Positions 28,020 through 35,522 of a stretch of DNA of 64,000 nucleotides are shown piece after piece. The notes beneath the pieces are model-generated. The model saw only the letters and a program-made list of their open reading frames with translations. It was not told where the DNA came from and did no database searches. The position numbers and the translations under genes were made by a program. Source of the stretch: Persicitalea sp963716085 (lineage in GTDB: Bacteria > Bacteroidota > Bacteroidia > Cytophagales > Spirosomataceae); assembly GCA_963716085.1 (NCBI GenBank), contig OY970288.1, positions 1,426,001-1,490,000 of the forward strand. Direction: 5' to 3'. Numbering within the stretch: position 1 is the stretch's first letter; the number at the start of each line of letters is the position of its first letter.

Positions 28020-29576
28020 TCAAACCATCACCTCTCGCTCCCGCCGCTTCGCCCGCGACCAGCCGTAGTAGGTAAGGTTCTCCGCGATGTTCGGTTTTTG
28101 AAAAAAATAACTGGCCGCCAGCCCCACGCCGAACAGAATCAAATGGCTATACACCCCCAGCATATATTTATGCTGATTGAAATTAAGAGCGCCCAAATCC
28201 CAAAGCAAACCGCTGTCGGTTTTGGTGGAGGTAAGCACGGCGTAGCCGGTGAACAGGACACAGGCCGCGATGCCGATGTGCAGCCCCTGCCGATCGGCGC
28301 GGCGCGAGAACAGGCCCAGCAGGAACATTCCGGCGATACCACCAGAGAAAATGGCGTAGAGCGAGAAGATAAAGCCCAGGGCTCCTTCACTGCCGATATT
28401 GAAAAATATTGTGGCCATCACCAACGCCAGAATGCCGCAAACTACCACCATTGCTTTGCCGAAGCGTAGCTTTTGGGCCTCGGTGGCGTCCTTTTTCAGC
28501 CGACCGTAAAAATCTTCCGTCACCACCGCCGACAGGCAGTTCATGTCGGAGTCGAGGCTGGAAATGGCGGCGGCGATGAGGGCCGAAATGATGAGTCCGG
28601 TGACGCCGACGGGTAGTTCATTGATAATAAAAAGCGGGAATACCGCGTCGGACTTGATGTCGGGCGGCAAAGCGGCGTCGGCGTTGAGGTTGTAGAAACC
28701 GAAGAGGGCCGTGCCAATAAAAATAAAGAGCGACCACACGGGGACGCTCAACAAAATGCCCATCAGCGACGCCCGGATAGCGCCCTTATTGGTGCGGGCG
28801 GTCAGGTAGCGCTGCACGATGGTCTGGTCGGTGCCGTACTTTTGGATGGCATAAAAAATGCCATTGATGGCCATGACCCAGAACGTCAGCCGCGTGAAAT
28901 CCCAGTCGTAGGGGCCGAAGCCGATGCGGTCGTTTTCCATAGCGTAGTCCCAAATGGCCGGTAAGCCGCCCTGGGTGCTGAAAACAATGATCGTCAGCGA
29001 GACGACGCCGCCAAAAATAAGCATGAACCCCTGCACGACATCCAGCCAGATAACTGCTTCCATGCCGCCAAAGAGGGTTAGAAAAATGATAATAGCGCCC
29101 AGGGCCCAGATCACAGTCAGCGTATCCAAGCCCAACAAACTCGCCACGGCCAGCCCAAGCAGGTATAGCACGGTACCCATCTTGGAAAAATGCGCGATGA
29201 TAAAGCCCAGCGAGGCGTACACCCGCGCAAAGTACCCGAAGCGTTTTTCGAAGTACTCGTAGGTACTCAGCCCGATGACATTGCGATAAAGCGGCACGAT
29301 GACCCAGATGCAAAGCAGCAGCACCAGCGGCACCATCAGCCCCTGCACGAGCAGAATCCAGTTGCTGCTGAACCCTTCGCCGGGGTAGGCCAGGAAGGTG
29401 ATACTGCTCACCAGCGTGGCCAGCATCGACATCCCGATGGCCCAGGAGGGTACCTTGCCTTCGGCTTTGAAAAATTTGCTGGTCGAGCCTTGCCCCTTGG
29501 AAAAGTGGTAGCCGATTCCCAGCGGAATCAGCAGCGAAATGATGATGATAAGGTAGTCGATCCAGCTTACGGCCAT
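28020..29576 (-). CDS. Sodium:solute symporter (SSS family)
   Basis: 518 residues with about 13-14 membrane helices starting IDYLIIIISLLIPLGIGYHF. Typical SSS features are SWAIGMSMLATLVSSITFLAYPGEGF (Na-site helix with the broken helix pattern), YFEKRFGYFARVYASL and AAAISSLDSDMNCLSAVVTEDFY. It should carry a monosaccharide, uronate or unsaturated sugar released by the neighbouring enzymes across the inner membrane. The start lies one base after the stop of the propeller gene (29578-29580), so the two are surely co-transcribed. Confidence 0.93.
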   Translation of the reverse strand: MAVSWIDYLIIIISLLIPLGIGYHFSKGQGSTSKFFKAEGKVPSWAIGMSMLATLVSSITFLAYPGEGFSSNWILLVQGLMVPLVLLLCIWVIVPLYRNVIGLSTYEYFEKRFGYFARVYASLGFIIAHFSKMGTVLYLLGLAVASLLGLDTLTVIWALGAIIIFLTLFGGMEAVIWLDVVQGFMLIFGGVVSLTIIVFSTQGGLPAIWDYAMENDRIGFGPYDWDFTRLTFWVMAINGIFYAIQKYGTDQTIVQRYLTARTNKGAIRASLMGILLSVPVWSLFIFIGTALFGFYNLNADAALPPDIKSDAVFPLFIINELPVGVTGLIISALIAAAISSLDSDMNCLSAVVTEDFYGRLKKDATEAQKLRFGKAMVVVCGILALVMATIFFNIGSEGALGFIFSLYAIFSGGIAGMFLLGLFSRRADRQGLHIGIAACVLFTGYAVLTSTKTDSGLLWDLGALNFNQHKYMLGVYSHLILFGVGLAASYFFQKPNIAENLTYYGWSRAKRREREVMV

Positions 29577-29577
29577 A

Positions 29578-31431
29578 TCACTTTATTTTCAAATCATCCA
29601 CATACACCACGCACTCAGTTCGCTTTTCGTCACCGTGCGTGTAGATCGGCCCCCACTGGTCTTCTTCGGGATGGTGGGCGTGCTCGTGCTGTAGCTCGCG
29701 GCGGTAGAAGCCGGTGCGCATCTCGATGCGCTCCAAACTGCTTACTTTTTGGTAGAAAGCACCCTTGTCGATGATTTTTTTGCCGCCGATGCTCAGGTCG
29801 TACTGTTGCTTGGCGACGTCAAAACTCACTTCGACATCGTACCACTGGCCTTTTTTGAAGGGAGAACGAACGGACAACATACCGTCCCAAACATCGAAGA
29901 CGCGGAAAGCTCCGTCCATCCCCAGCCGAAAGGCGCGGTTGCCCTGGGCATCCAGCAGGTCGACTTCGAAGCGCCCGGCGTTCATCTCCGGCAGTTGAAG
30001 CCGGAAATTCACCGTCCCTTTCTTGCTCTCGGGAAACACCCGAACGACCTTGGCGTAGTCCAGCGGTTCGCTGTCGCTCAGCTTCAGCACCCAGTTGTGG
30101 CCCTCGACCATCGCCCGCCGCACCGGCGCCCAGATTGGGGCATAGATGTTCCAGACGTCCAGAGAATTTTCACTCTCGAAATCATCATTGACCGCCTTCG
30201 TTACTTTCCCGGTGATCGGACTCGGTACGTGCGAGATCCACAGGTCTTCCTTGTTCATGCTGTACACGACGGGCATGGTGTTGCCCGGTGGGTTGCCGTT
30301 GCCCTCGGCGATGCCCCGCACGTAGTTCTGGCCCCGATCCTTGAAGCGTCCCTGGTTGCGCATGATGGGTACTTCGGTCTGTACGGCCAGCATATTGTCG
30401 AAGGTGATGCCATCGTCGCCGCTGATGACCGCCAGCGGGTAGCGGAAAAACGTCTTGGGCATGGGGTTGTAGGTGATCGCGTAGCGGCCGTCGTCGGTGC
30501 GCTGCCCCCATTCCTTGGCGGTGGAGGTGGGCTTGGAGTCGATCTCTACCGGAGTAGTCCAGGAGGCTCCATCGTTGTCGGTGATGGCGGCGTAGGCGGC
30601 TTTCCACAGCCCCACCGTCTTGCCGTCTTTTCTTTTGTAAAAAGACAAAGCCTTGGCCGAAAAGCCGGGTGCGGAATTATCGAGGGCGAAGAATCCGTCC
30701 TTGCCGCGATCCTCCTCCCACCATTGCTGGGTGATAAGTTTGTCTTTCAAGAGTGCTTCGCAAGCGGCTTTGAAACCCATGTCGGTCGAGGCAGTGTAGA
30801 ACGGGTAAAACTCGGCCTCTTTCTTGGCGTCGTAGCCCGCCTGCGGCATGGCCCGGATAAAGTAGATGGGCCCGAAGTTGTTGTCCTTGTAGATCTCGCG
30901 CACGGCGCGGCCCACGCCGAAGCCCGTGTTGGGGCTGTCGCTGTTGCCCTGCGGGATACCGTAAAAGCACGTGACGAGCAGCCGCCCGTTGGGCGAAGTA
31001 TAGAAGCCCATGCGCTGGTGGGCGATGGTCGTCTCGCCGGGCGCGTACTCGATGGCCGGAAAGAGCAGCCGGGGAGCAGCCCACTCGATGCCGTCTTTGG
31101 ACTGCACGAGGTAGGTTTGGGTGGGTTGGCCGTGCTCGCCCCACTTGCTGCCGATGTACTCGAAGTAGTAGGTGTCGTTCCAGTACGCCAGCATCGGCGC
31201 GTGGTTGTAGCAGTTGCCGGTGCGGTCGTCCTCGGGCGGATTGGTGGGATTGGCCCGAAGTACCTGGTAATTATGAACGCCCACCGCCGGGCGGAGCTGG
31301 CCGTCGTGGTACTGCTGGTCGGTGGTTTTCGGCTCGCCGATGTAGCGGATGGGCTCCGTGGCAGTACCCGGCTGGGCGGATGCGGTCACGGCAGCTAGCA
31401 TAAGAAAGAATGTGTATAGTCTGGATAGCAT
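29578..31431 (-). CDS. Secreted beta-propeller protein, possible lyase or glycosidase (PL/GH145-like fold)
   Basis: 617 residues with a signal peptide (AAVTASA). The centre has propeller-type blades (YLVQSKDGIEWAAPRLLFP, AITDNDGASWTTPVEI, VISGDDGITFDNMLAV) and NCYNHAPMLAYWNDTYYFEYIGS near residue 80, where His and Tyr could be catalytic. The C-terminal ~190 residues form a separate beta-sandwich (laminin-G-like). The arrangement recalls seven-bladed propeller enzymes of PL25/PL42/GH145 that act on uronate-rhamnose linkages, but I can only claim the fold. It is translationally adjacent to the symporter and preceded by a double cupin. Confidence 0.7.
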   Translation of the reverse strand: MLSRLYTFFLMLAAVTASAQPGTATEPIRYIGEPKTTDQQYHDGQLRPAVGVHNYQVLRANPTNPPEDDRTGNCYNHAPMLAYWNDTYYFEYIGSKWGEHGQPTQTYLVQSKDGIEWAAPRLLFPAIEYAPGETTIAHQRMGFYTSPNGRLLVTCFYGIPQGNSDSPNTGFGVGRAVREIYKDNNFGPIYFIRAMPQAGYDAKKEAEFYPFYTASTDMGFKAACEALLKDKLITQQWWEEDRGKDGFFALDNSAPGFSAKALSFYKRKDGKTVGLWKAAYAAITDNDGASWTTPVEIDSKPTSTAKEWGQRTDDGRYAITYNPMPKTFFRYPLAVISGDDGITFDNMLAVQTEVPIMRNQGRFKDRGQNYVRGIAEGNGNPPGNTMPVVYSMNKEDLWISHVPSPITGKVTKAVNDDFESENSLDVWNIYAPIWAPVRRAMVEGHNWVLKLSDSEPLDYAKVVRVFPESKKGTVNFRLQLPEMNAGRFEVDLLDAQGNRAFRLGMDGAFRVFDVWDGMLSVRSPFKKGQWYDVEVSFDVAKQQYDLSIGGKKIIDKGAFYQKVSSLERIEMRTGFYRRELQHEHAHHPEEDQWGPIYTHGDEKRTECVVYVDDLKIK

Positions 31432-31467
31432 TTTACGAATTCTGGATTTTAGATTCTGGATTGGTTT

Positions 31468-31555
31468 TGCGTTGGTTCGCGCCTGTGACGCAAACCTCTG
31501 AGACGCGCGTTACAAACGCGCAAAACGGCCCGTTCGCGTCACAGACGCAAACGAG
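31468..31555. repeat. GCGTTTGCAACGCG-type palindromic repeat
   Basis: Inverted TTCGCGCCTGTGACGCAAAC and GTTCGCGTCACAGACGCAAAC units around GACGCGCGTTACAAACGCGC. The same family appears at 51604-51657. It lies between the cupin and propeller genes, with no ORF. Confidence 0.7.
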
Positions 31556-31565
31556 TTTTCTGGTT

Positions 31566-32318
31566 TCAAACAAACGTGTTTAAAGCTACGTAAGTGATTT
31601 GGCCGTTTTCGGAACGTACACTGAAAGGTGTATCAGCCGGCACGAAAACGACGTCGCCCGGCGTTACTGCGCCCGATTCGTCGCCAACCGTGGCGGTGCC
31701 GTGGCCTTTGGCGATGTAAATCGTCTGCTCTTTGTCGGGGAAGGTTTGGGTTTGGGTCGAAGTGCTCCCAATCCCGGTTACGGCTTCACACTTTTGGGTG
31801 TCCGATTTTTTGATCAAAACTTTTTCATTCCCGCTGGATTCGAAAACATTCTTGGCAAGTCGAGGCTGCTTCACGGGCTTGCCCGCATCTTTGTAGATGT
31901 CGCCCGCCTGCTGTTCCTTGGCCTGTTGGCTGCGGATATTACGCACGATCTCGATGTGTTCTTTGAATGTGGCGTGGCCTTCCTTGCTGGCGTCGAGGTA
32001 GGCGTTGAAGAGGAAATATTGTAGTTCCTCGTTGCCCTTGACGACGGTTTGGTGGGGCATTTTGGCCGGAATGTAGGCCAGGTCGCCGGGCTGCACGACG
32101 TAGCTTTCCTCGCCGACGTTGATGGTACCTTCCCCGTTGAGGATCAGGAACATCTGCTCCTTGGCCTCGTGCAGGTGCGGCGGACCCACCAGGCCGGGAC
32201 GCCAGGCGTTCAGCCCGGTTTCGGTCAGGGCGGTTTCGCTCCGATCCACGCACACGCGGATGGTATTCAGGTCGTTGACTTCCAGCAGTTCGCCGGCGTT
32301 GACGTTTCGGTTGATCAT
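31566..32318 (-). CDS. Double-cupin protein
   Basis: 250 residues, no signal. The first cupin (~45-110) has the metal motif HLHEAKEQMFLILNGEG and PGDLAYIPAKMPHQ; the second (~185-250) has AKGHGTATVGDESGAVTPGDVVFVPADTP but lacks the His pair of the first motif, so it is probably structural. Cupins next to uronate lyases can be KdgF-type isomerases that open unsaturated uronates, though KdgF has a single cupin. As the first gene of the cupin, propeller, symporter, GH106-like array it may process the sugar that the symporter brings in, or act as a regulator. Function open. Confidence 0.85.
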   Translation of the reverse strand: MINRNVNAGELLEVNDLNTIRVCVDRSETALTETGLNAWRPGLVGPPHLHEAKEQMFLILNGEGTINVGEESYVVQPGDLAYIPAKMPHQTVVKGNEELQYFLFNAYLDASKEGHATFKEHIEIVRNIRSQQAKEQQAGDIYKDAGKPVKQPRLAKNVFESSGNEKVLIKKSDTQKCEAVTGIGSTSTQTQTFPDKEQTIYIAKGHGTATVGDESGAVTPGDVVFVPADTPFSVRSENGQITYVALNTFV

Positions 32319-32579
32319 TTCGGGTTAATAGAGTTTGTTTTTACTGCGATATTATAGGTCGTGATTTATACCCTGTTGGAGGCGCATATTATCAACTGTT
32401 TTACAATTGAAGTAAAAGATTGGGGTTTGTGCCCCTACCCGCCGCAAATTTATTTCGCGTGCTGCCCCCAAAATAAAAAAAATATCAGACCTATTCGGAG
32501 CTATCTGCGAAAGGAGCCCGTGCCAGATCGGGGGGTAGGGTGAAGGGTAAAATAGGGAGGAGAGCAAACACGGAAAGTT

Positions 32580-32804
32580 TCAGTCAATCTCGATGATGGA
32601 GTGAATGTCCAGTTTCTCCAGGTTAAAATCGATTTGACCGTTCTTGTACTCGTAGGCCAGCGGAGCATTTTCGGGCTGAAGCATGACCCTGTCCGGGCGT
32701 CGAGGGTACTTCACGTTAATAATTTGAGCGGGGCTTTGGGAAAGCTTCTGGCGGAGTTGCCTACCTGGGTCGGGTAGCTCGTCACGCCTGAGTGTCCTTT
32801 TCAT
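32580..32804 (-). pseudogene. C-terminal fragment of a glycoside hydrolase (beta-sandwich tail)
   Basis: 74 residues if started at the ATG at 32804, which overlaps the yoeB stop. The last ~55 residues (INVKYPRRPDRVMLQPENA, then LAYEYKNGQIDFNLEKLDIHSIIEI) have the look of the last beta-domain of Bacteroidota glycosidases such as fucosidase- or galactosidase-like enzymes ('P..V.L.P....L.Y.Y..G...F.....EIHS.I.I'). The rest of such an enzyme is missing. I read it as a relic left when the toxin-antitoxin pair or a deletion removed the gene body. It could alternatively be expressed as a small protein with yoeB. Confidence 0.4.
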
Positions 32805-33064
32805 CACTTATCGTAGTGAAATTTGCAAGAATAAATCAAAATCTCCTGCCCTTCCACTCTGTAAACCAAACGGTGTTCCCGATCCAATCGTCTCGACCAG
32901 AATCCGGCCAGATCGTATCTTAATGGCTCAGGTTTGCCTCGTCCGGTGAAAGGAATTCGCTGAATTTCTTTCACTAACTCGTTGATTTTCTTCAATATTT
33001 TTCGATCCTCGGCCAGCCACGAATTATAGTCTTCCCACGAATTTTCGGTAAATACGATTCGCAT
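32804..33064 (-). CDS. yoeB: YoeB-family toxin (mRNA interferase)
   Basis: 86 residues, full length for YoeB/Txe. Marks: FTENSWEDYNSWLAEDRKILKKINELVKEI, GKPEPLRYDLAGFWSRRL and the C-terminal YSCKFHYDK, containing the conserved Glu, Arg and His of the RelE-type ribosome-dependent RNase. It cleaves mRNA in the ribosomal A site and is held by the YefM antitoxin. Its ATG overlaps the antitoxin stop by one base. Confidence 0.95.
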   Translation of the reverse strand: MRIVFTENSWEDYNSWLAEDRKILKKINELVKEIQRIPFTGRGKPEPLRYDLAGFWSRRLDREHRLVYRVEGQEILIYSCKFHYDK

Positions 33065-33318
33065 CAGTCTTCGATCAGATCTTTGTGCACTACCTTGCCC
33101 TCCTTCATTTGTTGAATGGATTCGTACAGGCGGTCGGCGTTGGCTTTTGAACTGAGCAGATGCATGGTTTCCATAATGGAATTGTACTCATCAAGTGAAA
33201 TCAGCACCGCCCCCTTGCCCACGCCTCTTTTAATGATTAAGGTCTCATTGTCTTCCTCGACCGTGTCAAGAAATCTTTTCAGGTCGGTTCTGAATTCGGT
33301 ATAGTTGGCAGCGATCAT
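33064..33318 (-). CDS. yefM: YefM/Phd-family antitoxin
   Basis: 84 residues: ANYTEFRTDLKRFLDTVEEDNETLIIKRG (Phd/YefM N-terminal DNA-binding dimer), KGAVLISLDEYNSIMETMHLLSS, and an acidic C-terminal tail that neutralises YoeB. YefM with YoeB normally represses its own promoter, which should lie in 33319-33420. Confidence 0.95.
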   Translation of the reverse strand: MIAANYTEFRTDLKRFLDTVEEDNETLIIKRGVGKGAVLISLDEYNSIMETMHLLSSKANADRLYESIQQMKEGKVVHKDLIED

Positions 33319-33494
33319 AAGCTTTTCATTTTTATGTTCAAAAAGTACAAATATAAGTACTCATTTAATAACGTCAGTAAGATTTTTGGATAAATAAGTC
33401 AGACTGATGCTTAGACGTAAGTTCGATTTTTACAAAGTGTAAGGGGGCCGTATTTAAAACAAAACAAGATTAAGTTGTAAATTAGGGCGTTTTC

Positions 33495-34094
33495 ATTTTC
33501 AAGATTCCCAGCCTCATAGCCACACCGCACACCCATACCGAAGAAGAAGACGCCCAGCTACTCATCCTGGTAAGCGGGCAAGACAGCGACGCCTTTGCCC
33601 GGATTTTTCATAAATACTGGCAGGAGCTTTACGATTTTGCCTACGTAAAGACGCAGGACACCGACGTATCGGAAGAAATCGTGCAAATGCTTTTCGTCAA
33701 ACTTTGGGAAAAGCGGCTAACGCTGCGGATCGCTAATTTGCGCCGCTACCTTTTCGCTTCGGTCAAGAACCGCGTGATCGACTACTACCGTCGCGATTCG
33801 CTTACCCCACTGGACGCCATTCCCGACCTGGCTTCACCCGCTGAATACCCGATGTTCCTGGAAGAACTGGAAGCGGCTATCGAAGAAGCCCTGATGCAGA
33901 TGCCCGAAAAAACGCAGCAGATTTTCCGCCTCAAAAAGTTTGAAGACTGCACGACCCGCGAAGTTTCGGAGCAACTCGACATGCCCGAAAGAACCGTCGA
34001 ATACCACTACACCCAGGCCACCCGAACGCTCAAAACGCTGCTAAGTGGCTTTCTTTCTCTGCTTCTCTGGCTATTTGCCACTAGCACTTTTTGA
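33495..34094 (+). CDS. ECF sigma-70 factor without an ATG start
   Basis: The conserved protein begins well upstream of the first in-frame ATG (33681). From about 33495 the frame reads IFKIPSLIATPHT, EEDAQLLILVSGQDSDAFARIF and then region 2 (YWQELYDFAYVKT, DVSEEIVQMLFVKLWEKR), region 4 (ALMQMPEKTQQIFRLKKF) and helix-turn-helix TTREVSEQLDMPERTVEYHY. A stop is at 33483-33485, and between it and 33681 there is no ATG, GTG or TTG in frame; ATT at 33495 (giving 199 residues) or another rare codon would be needed. It precedes a FecR gene and a SusC/SusD pair. It is either a non-canonical start or an inactivated gene. Confidence 0.8.
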   Translation: MFKIPSLIATPHTHTEEEDAQLLILVSGQDSDAFARIFHKYWQELYDFAYVKTQDTDVSEEIVQMLFVKLWEKRLTLRIANLRRYLFASVKNRVIDYYRRDSLTPLDAIPDLASPAEYPMFLEELEAAIEEALMQMPEKTQQIFRLKKFEDCTTREVSEQLDMPERTVEYHYTQATRTLKTLLSGFLSLLLWLFATSTF

Positions 34095-34206
34095 AGAAAT
34101 TTCAGCTAAAAACCTTATTTTTATATAAAATTTCCGCTAAAATCTATAATCGTTTGCGGACTTTATCCTTTTCTCCGTCGTACAGGCAGAGGACCTTCCA
34201 ATCCCC

Positions 34207-35253
34207 ATGAGCAAACAACACTTCCGTACCCTTCTGAAACGCTACCGCACCGACCAATGCACCCCGCAGGAGCGGCGACTGGTGGAGCAATGGTTCTCGA
34301 TGCTCGACGGCGAGCCGCCCGTCCGCACGGCGGACGAAAATCAGCAACTCGAAGAAAAAATGTGGCGGGCCATTCAGCGGGAACAAAAAACCGCCGAGCG
34401 GCCAGTTCGTCCACTGACTATCCGCCGATGGTGGCTATCGGCGGCAGCGGCAATTGTGGTGCTGGGGCTGGGGTGGTTGGGGTACGATGGCTTGAATTCT
34501 GATTCTGGAACACTAACCGCCAACAACCCGGCCGTAGTGGTTCCGAAGGGCGTCGTGACCAAAACCAACGACACCGCCGAAGCCCTGGAAATCACCCTGA
34601 GCGATGGCTCGCAAGTCATCCTGGCTCCCCGTAGCCGCGTGGAATACCCCATAGTATTTGAAAGTGCCCGGCGCGAAGTGACGCTGGACGGCGAAGCCTT
34701 CTTTCAGGTGACGCGGAATCCGCAACAGCCCTTTTTTGTGAATGCCGGGGAGGTCACGACCAAGGTATTGGGAACGAGTTTCCGCGTGGAGACGGGCGAT
34801 AATAACGCTTCGGTGCAAGTTTCGGTGATAACGGGTAAAGTGTCTGTTTTCCAAAGAGAAGCACCAAACGAGCGGTCGGTAGCTAAGATAAAGAACGGGG
34901 TGATCCTGACGCCCAACCAAAAAGTGATGTACACGCCCGCCAGCCACTCGTTCGAGACGAGCCTGGTGGAGCAACCGATGGTGGTAGTTCCCGACGATGG
35001 TGCTCCGGTCGCGAGCAAGCCAGTCGTGGCCTTCAACTTTGAGGACGCTACGATGGCCACCGTCGTGGGCAAGCTGGAAAAAGCCTATGGTATCGAGATT
35101 ATCCTGGAAAATGAAGAGTTGGGCAACTGCCTTTTCACCGCCGACATCACCGAGCAGCCGCTTTTCACTAAGCTGGATCTGCTATGCGCGTCTCTGAATG
35201 CCACCTACGAAGTACGTGGGACGAAGATTCTGATTATGGGGAGAGGGTGTTAA
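34207..35253 (+). CDS. FecR-family anti-sigma factor
   Basis: 348 residues. N-terminal sigma-binding region (FRTLLKRYRTDQCTPQERRLVEQWFSML), one membrane helix (LSAAAAIVVLGLGWLGY, ~80-96), FecR domain (PKGVVTKTNDTAEALEITLSDGSQVILAPRS, TKVLGTSFRVETGD), C-terminal DUF4974-type region ending GTKILIMGRGC. The usual helper of the sigma/SusC circuit; 112 bases behind the sigma gene. Confidence 0.93.
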   Translation: MSKQHFRTLLKRYRTDQCTPQERRLVEQWFSMLDGEPPVRTADENQQLEEKMWRAIQREQKTAERPVRPLTIRRWWLSAAAAIVVLGLGWLGYDGLNSDSGTLTANNPAVVVPKGVVTKTNDTAEALEITLSDGSQVILAPRSRVEYPIVFESARREVTLDGEAFFQVTRNPQQPFFVNAGEVTTKVLGTSFRVETGDNNASVQVSVITGKVSVFQREAPNERSVAKIKNGVILTPNQKVMYTPASHSFETSLVEQPMVVVPDDGAPVASKPVVAFNFEDATMATVVGKLEKAYGIEIILENEELGNCLFTADITEQPLFTKLDLLCASLNATYEVRGTKILIMGRGC

Positions 35254-35522
35254 AAACGGTCAATGGTCAATGGTCAATAGGAAGTGGCTTTTCACAGACG
35301 AAGTTCCCCGCATAAACACCTAAACAATTCAACATCAATTACACACATCAACGATTCAACGATTCAACGATTACACAAAAAAAAAGAAGCCGGAAGCGCT
35401 CGTAACGCCTCCGACTCCTGAGTAGTACCCTTTCTTGAAACCTGGTCGGTTCACCTCCTTACGGAGGTATGAGAGGGCGTTTTGTCAAATTTTTTCAAAC
35501 CCAACAAAAACAGCCAAATGTA
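35254..35522. other. Leader region of the second SusC gene
   Basis: Between FecR and SusC: three tandem copies of ACGATTCA near 35350-35373, an A9 tract next to an imperfect stem (GGAAGCG..CGCCTCC, 35385-35415) that would be a T-tailed terminator only when read on the minus strand, and the hairpin at 35453-35468. Any promoter or attenuation signal for the SusC/SusD pair must sit here. Confidence 0.45.
35453..35468 (+). promoter_or_regulatory. Hairpin ACCTCC-TTAC-GGAGGT touching an ATG
   Basis: A six-base perfect stem with a TTAC loop ends exactly before the ATG at 35469. The 5' half (CACCTCCTTA) equals the anti-Shine-Dalgarno tail of 16S rRNA, and the 3' half is a perfect Shine-Dalgarno sequence. 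The spacing of zero to the ATG makes it a poor ribosome site for 35469, and the better start is 35523. Confidence 0.4.

Noticed and set aside
32352..32567. Small open frames on both strands between the glycosidase fragment and the cupin gene
   Set aside because: Low-complexity products without homology features; treated as spacer.
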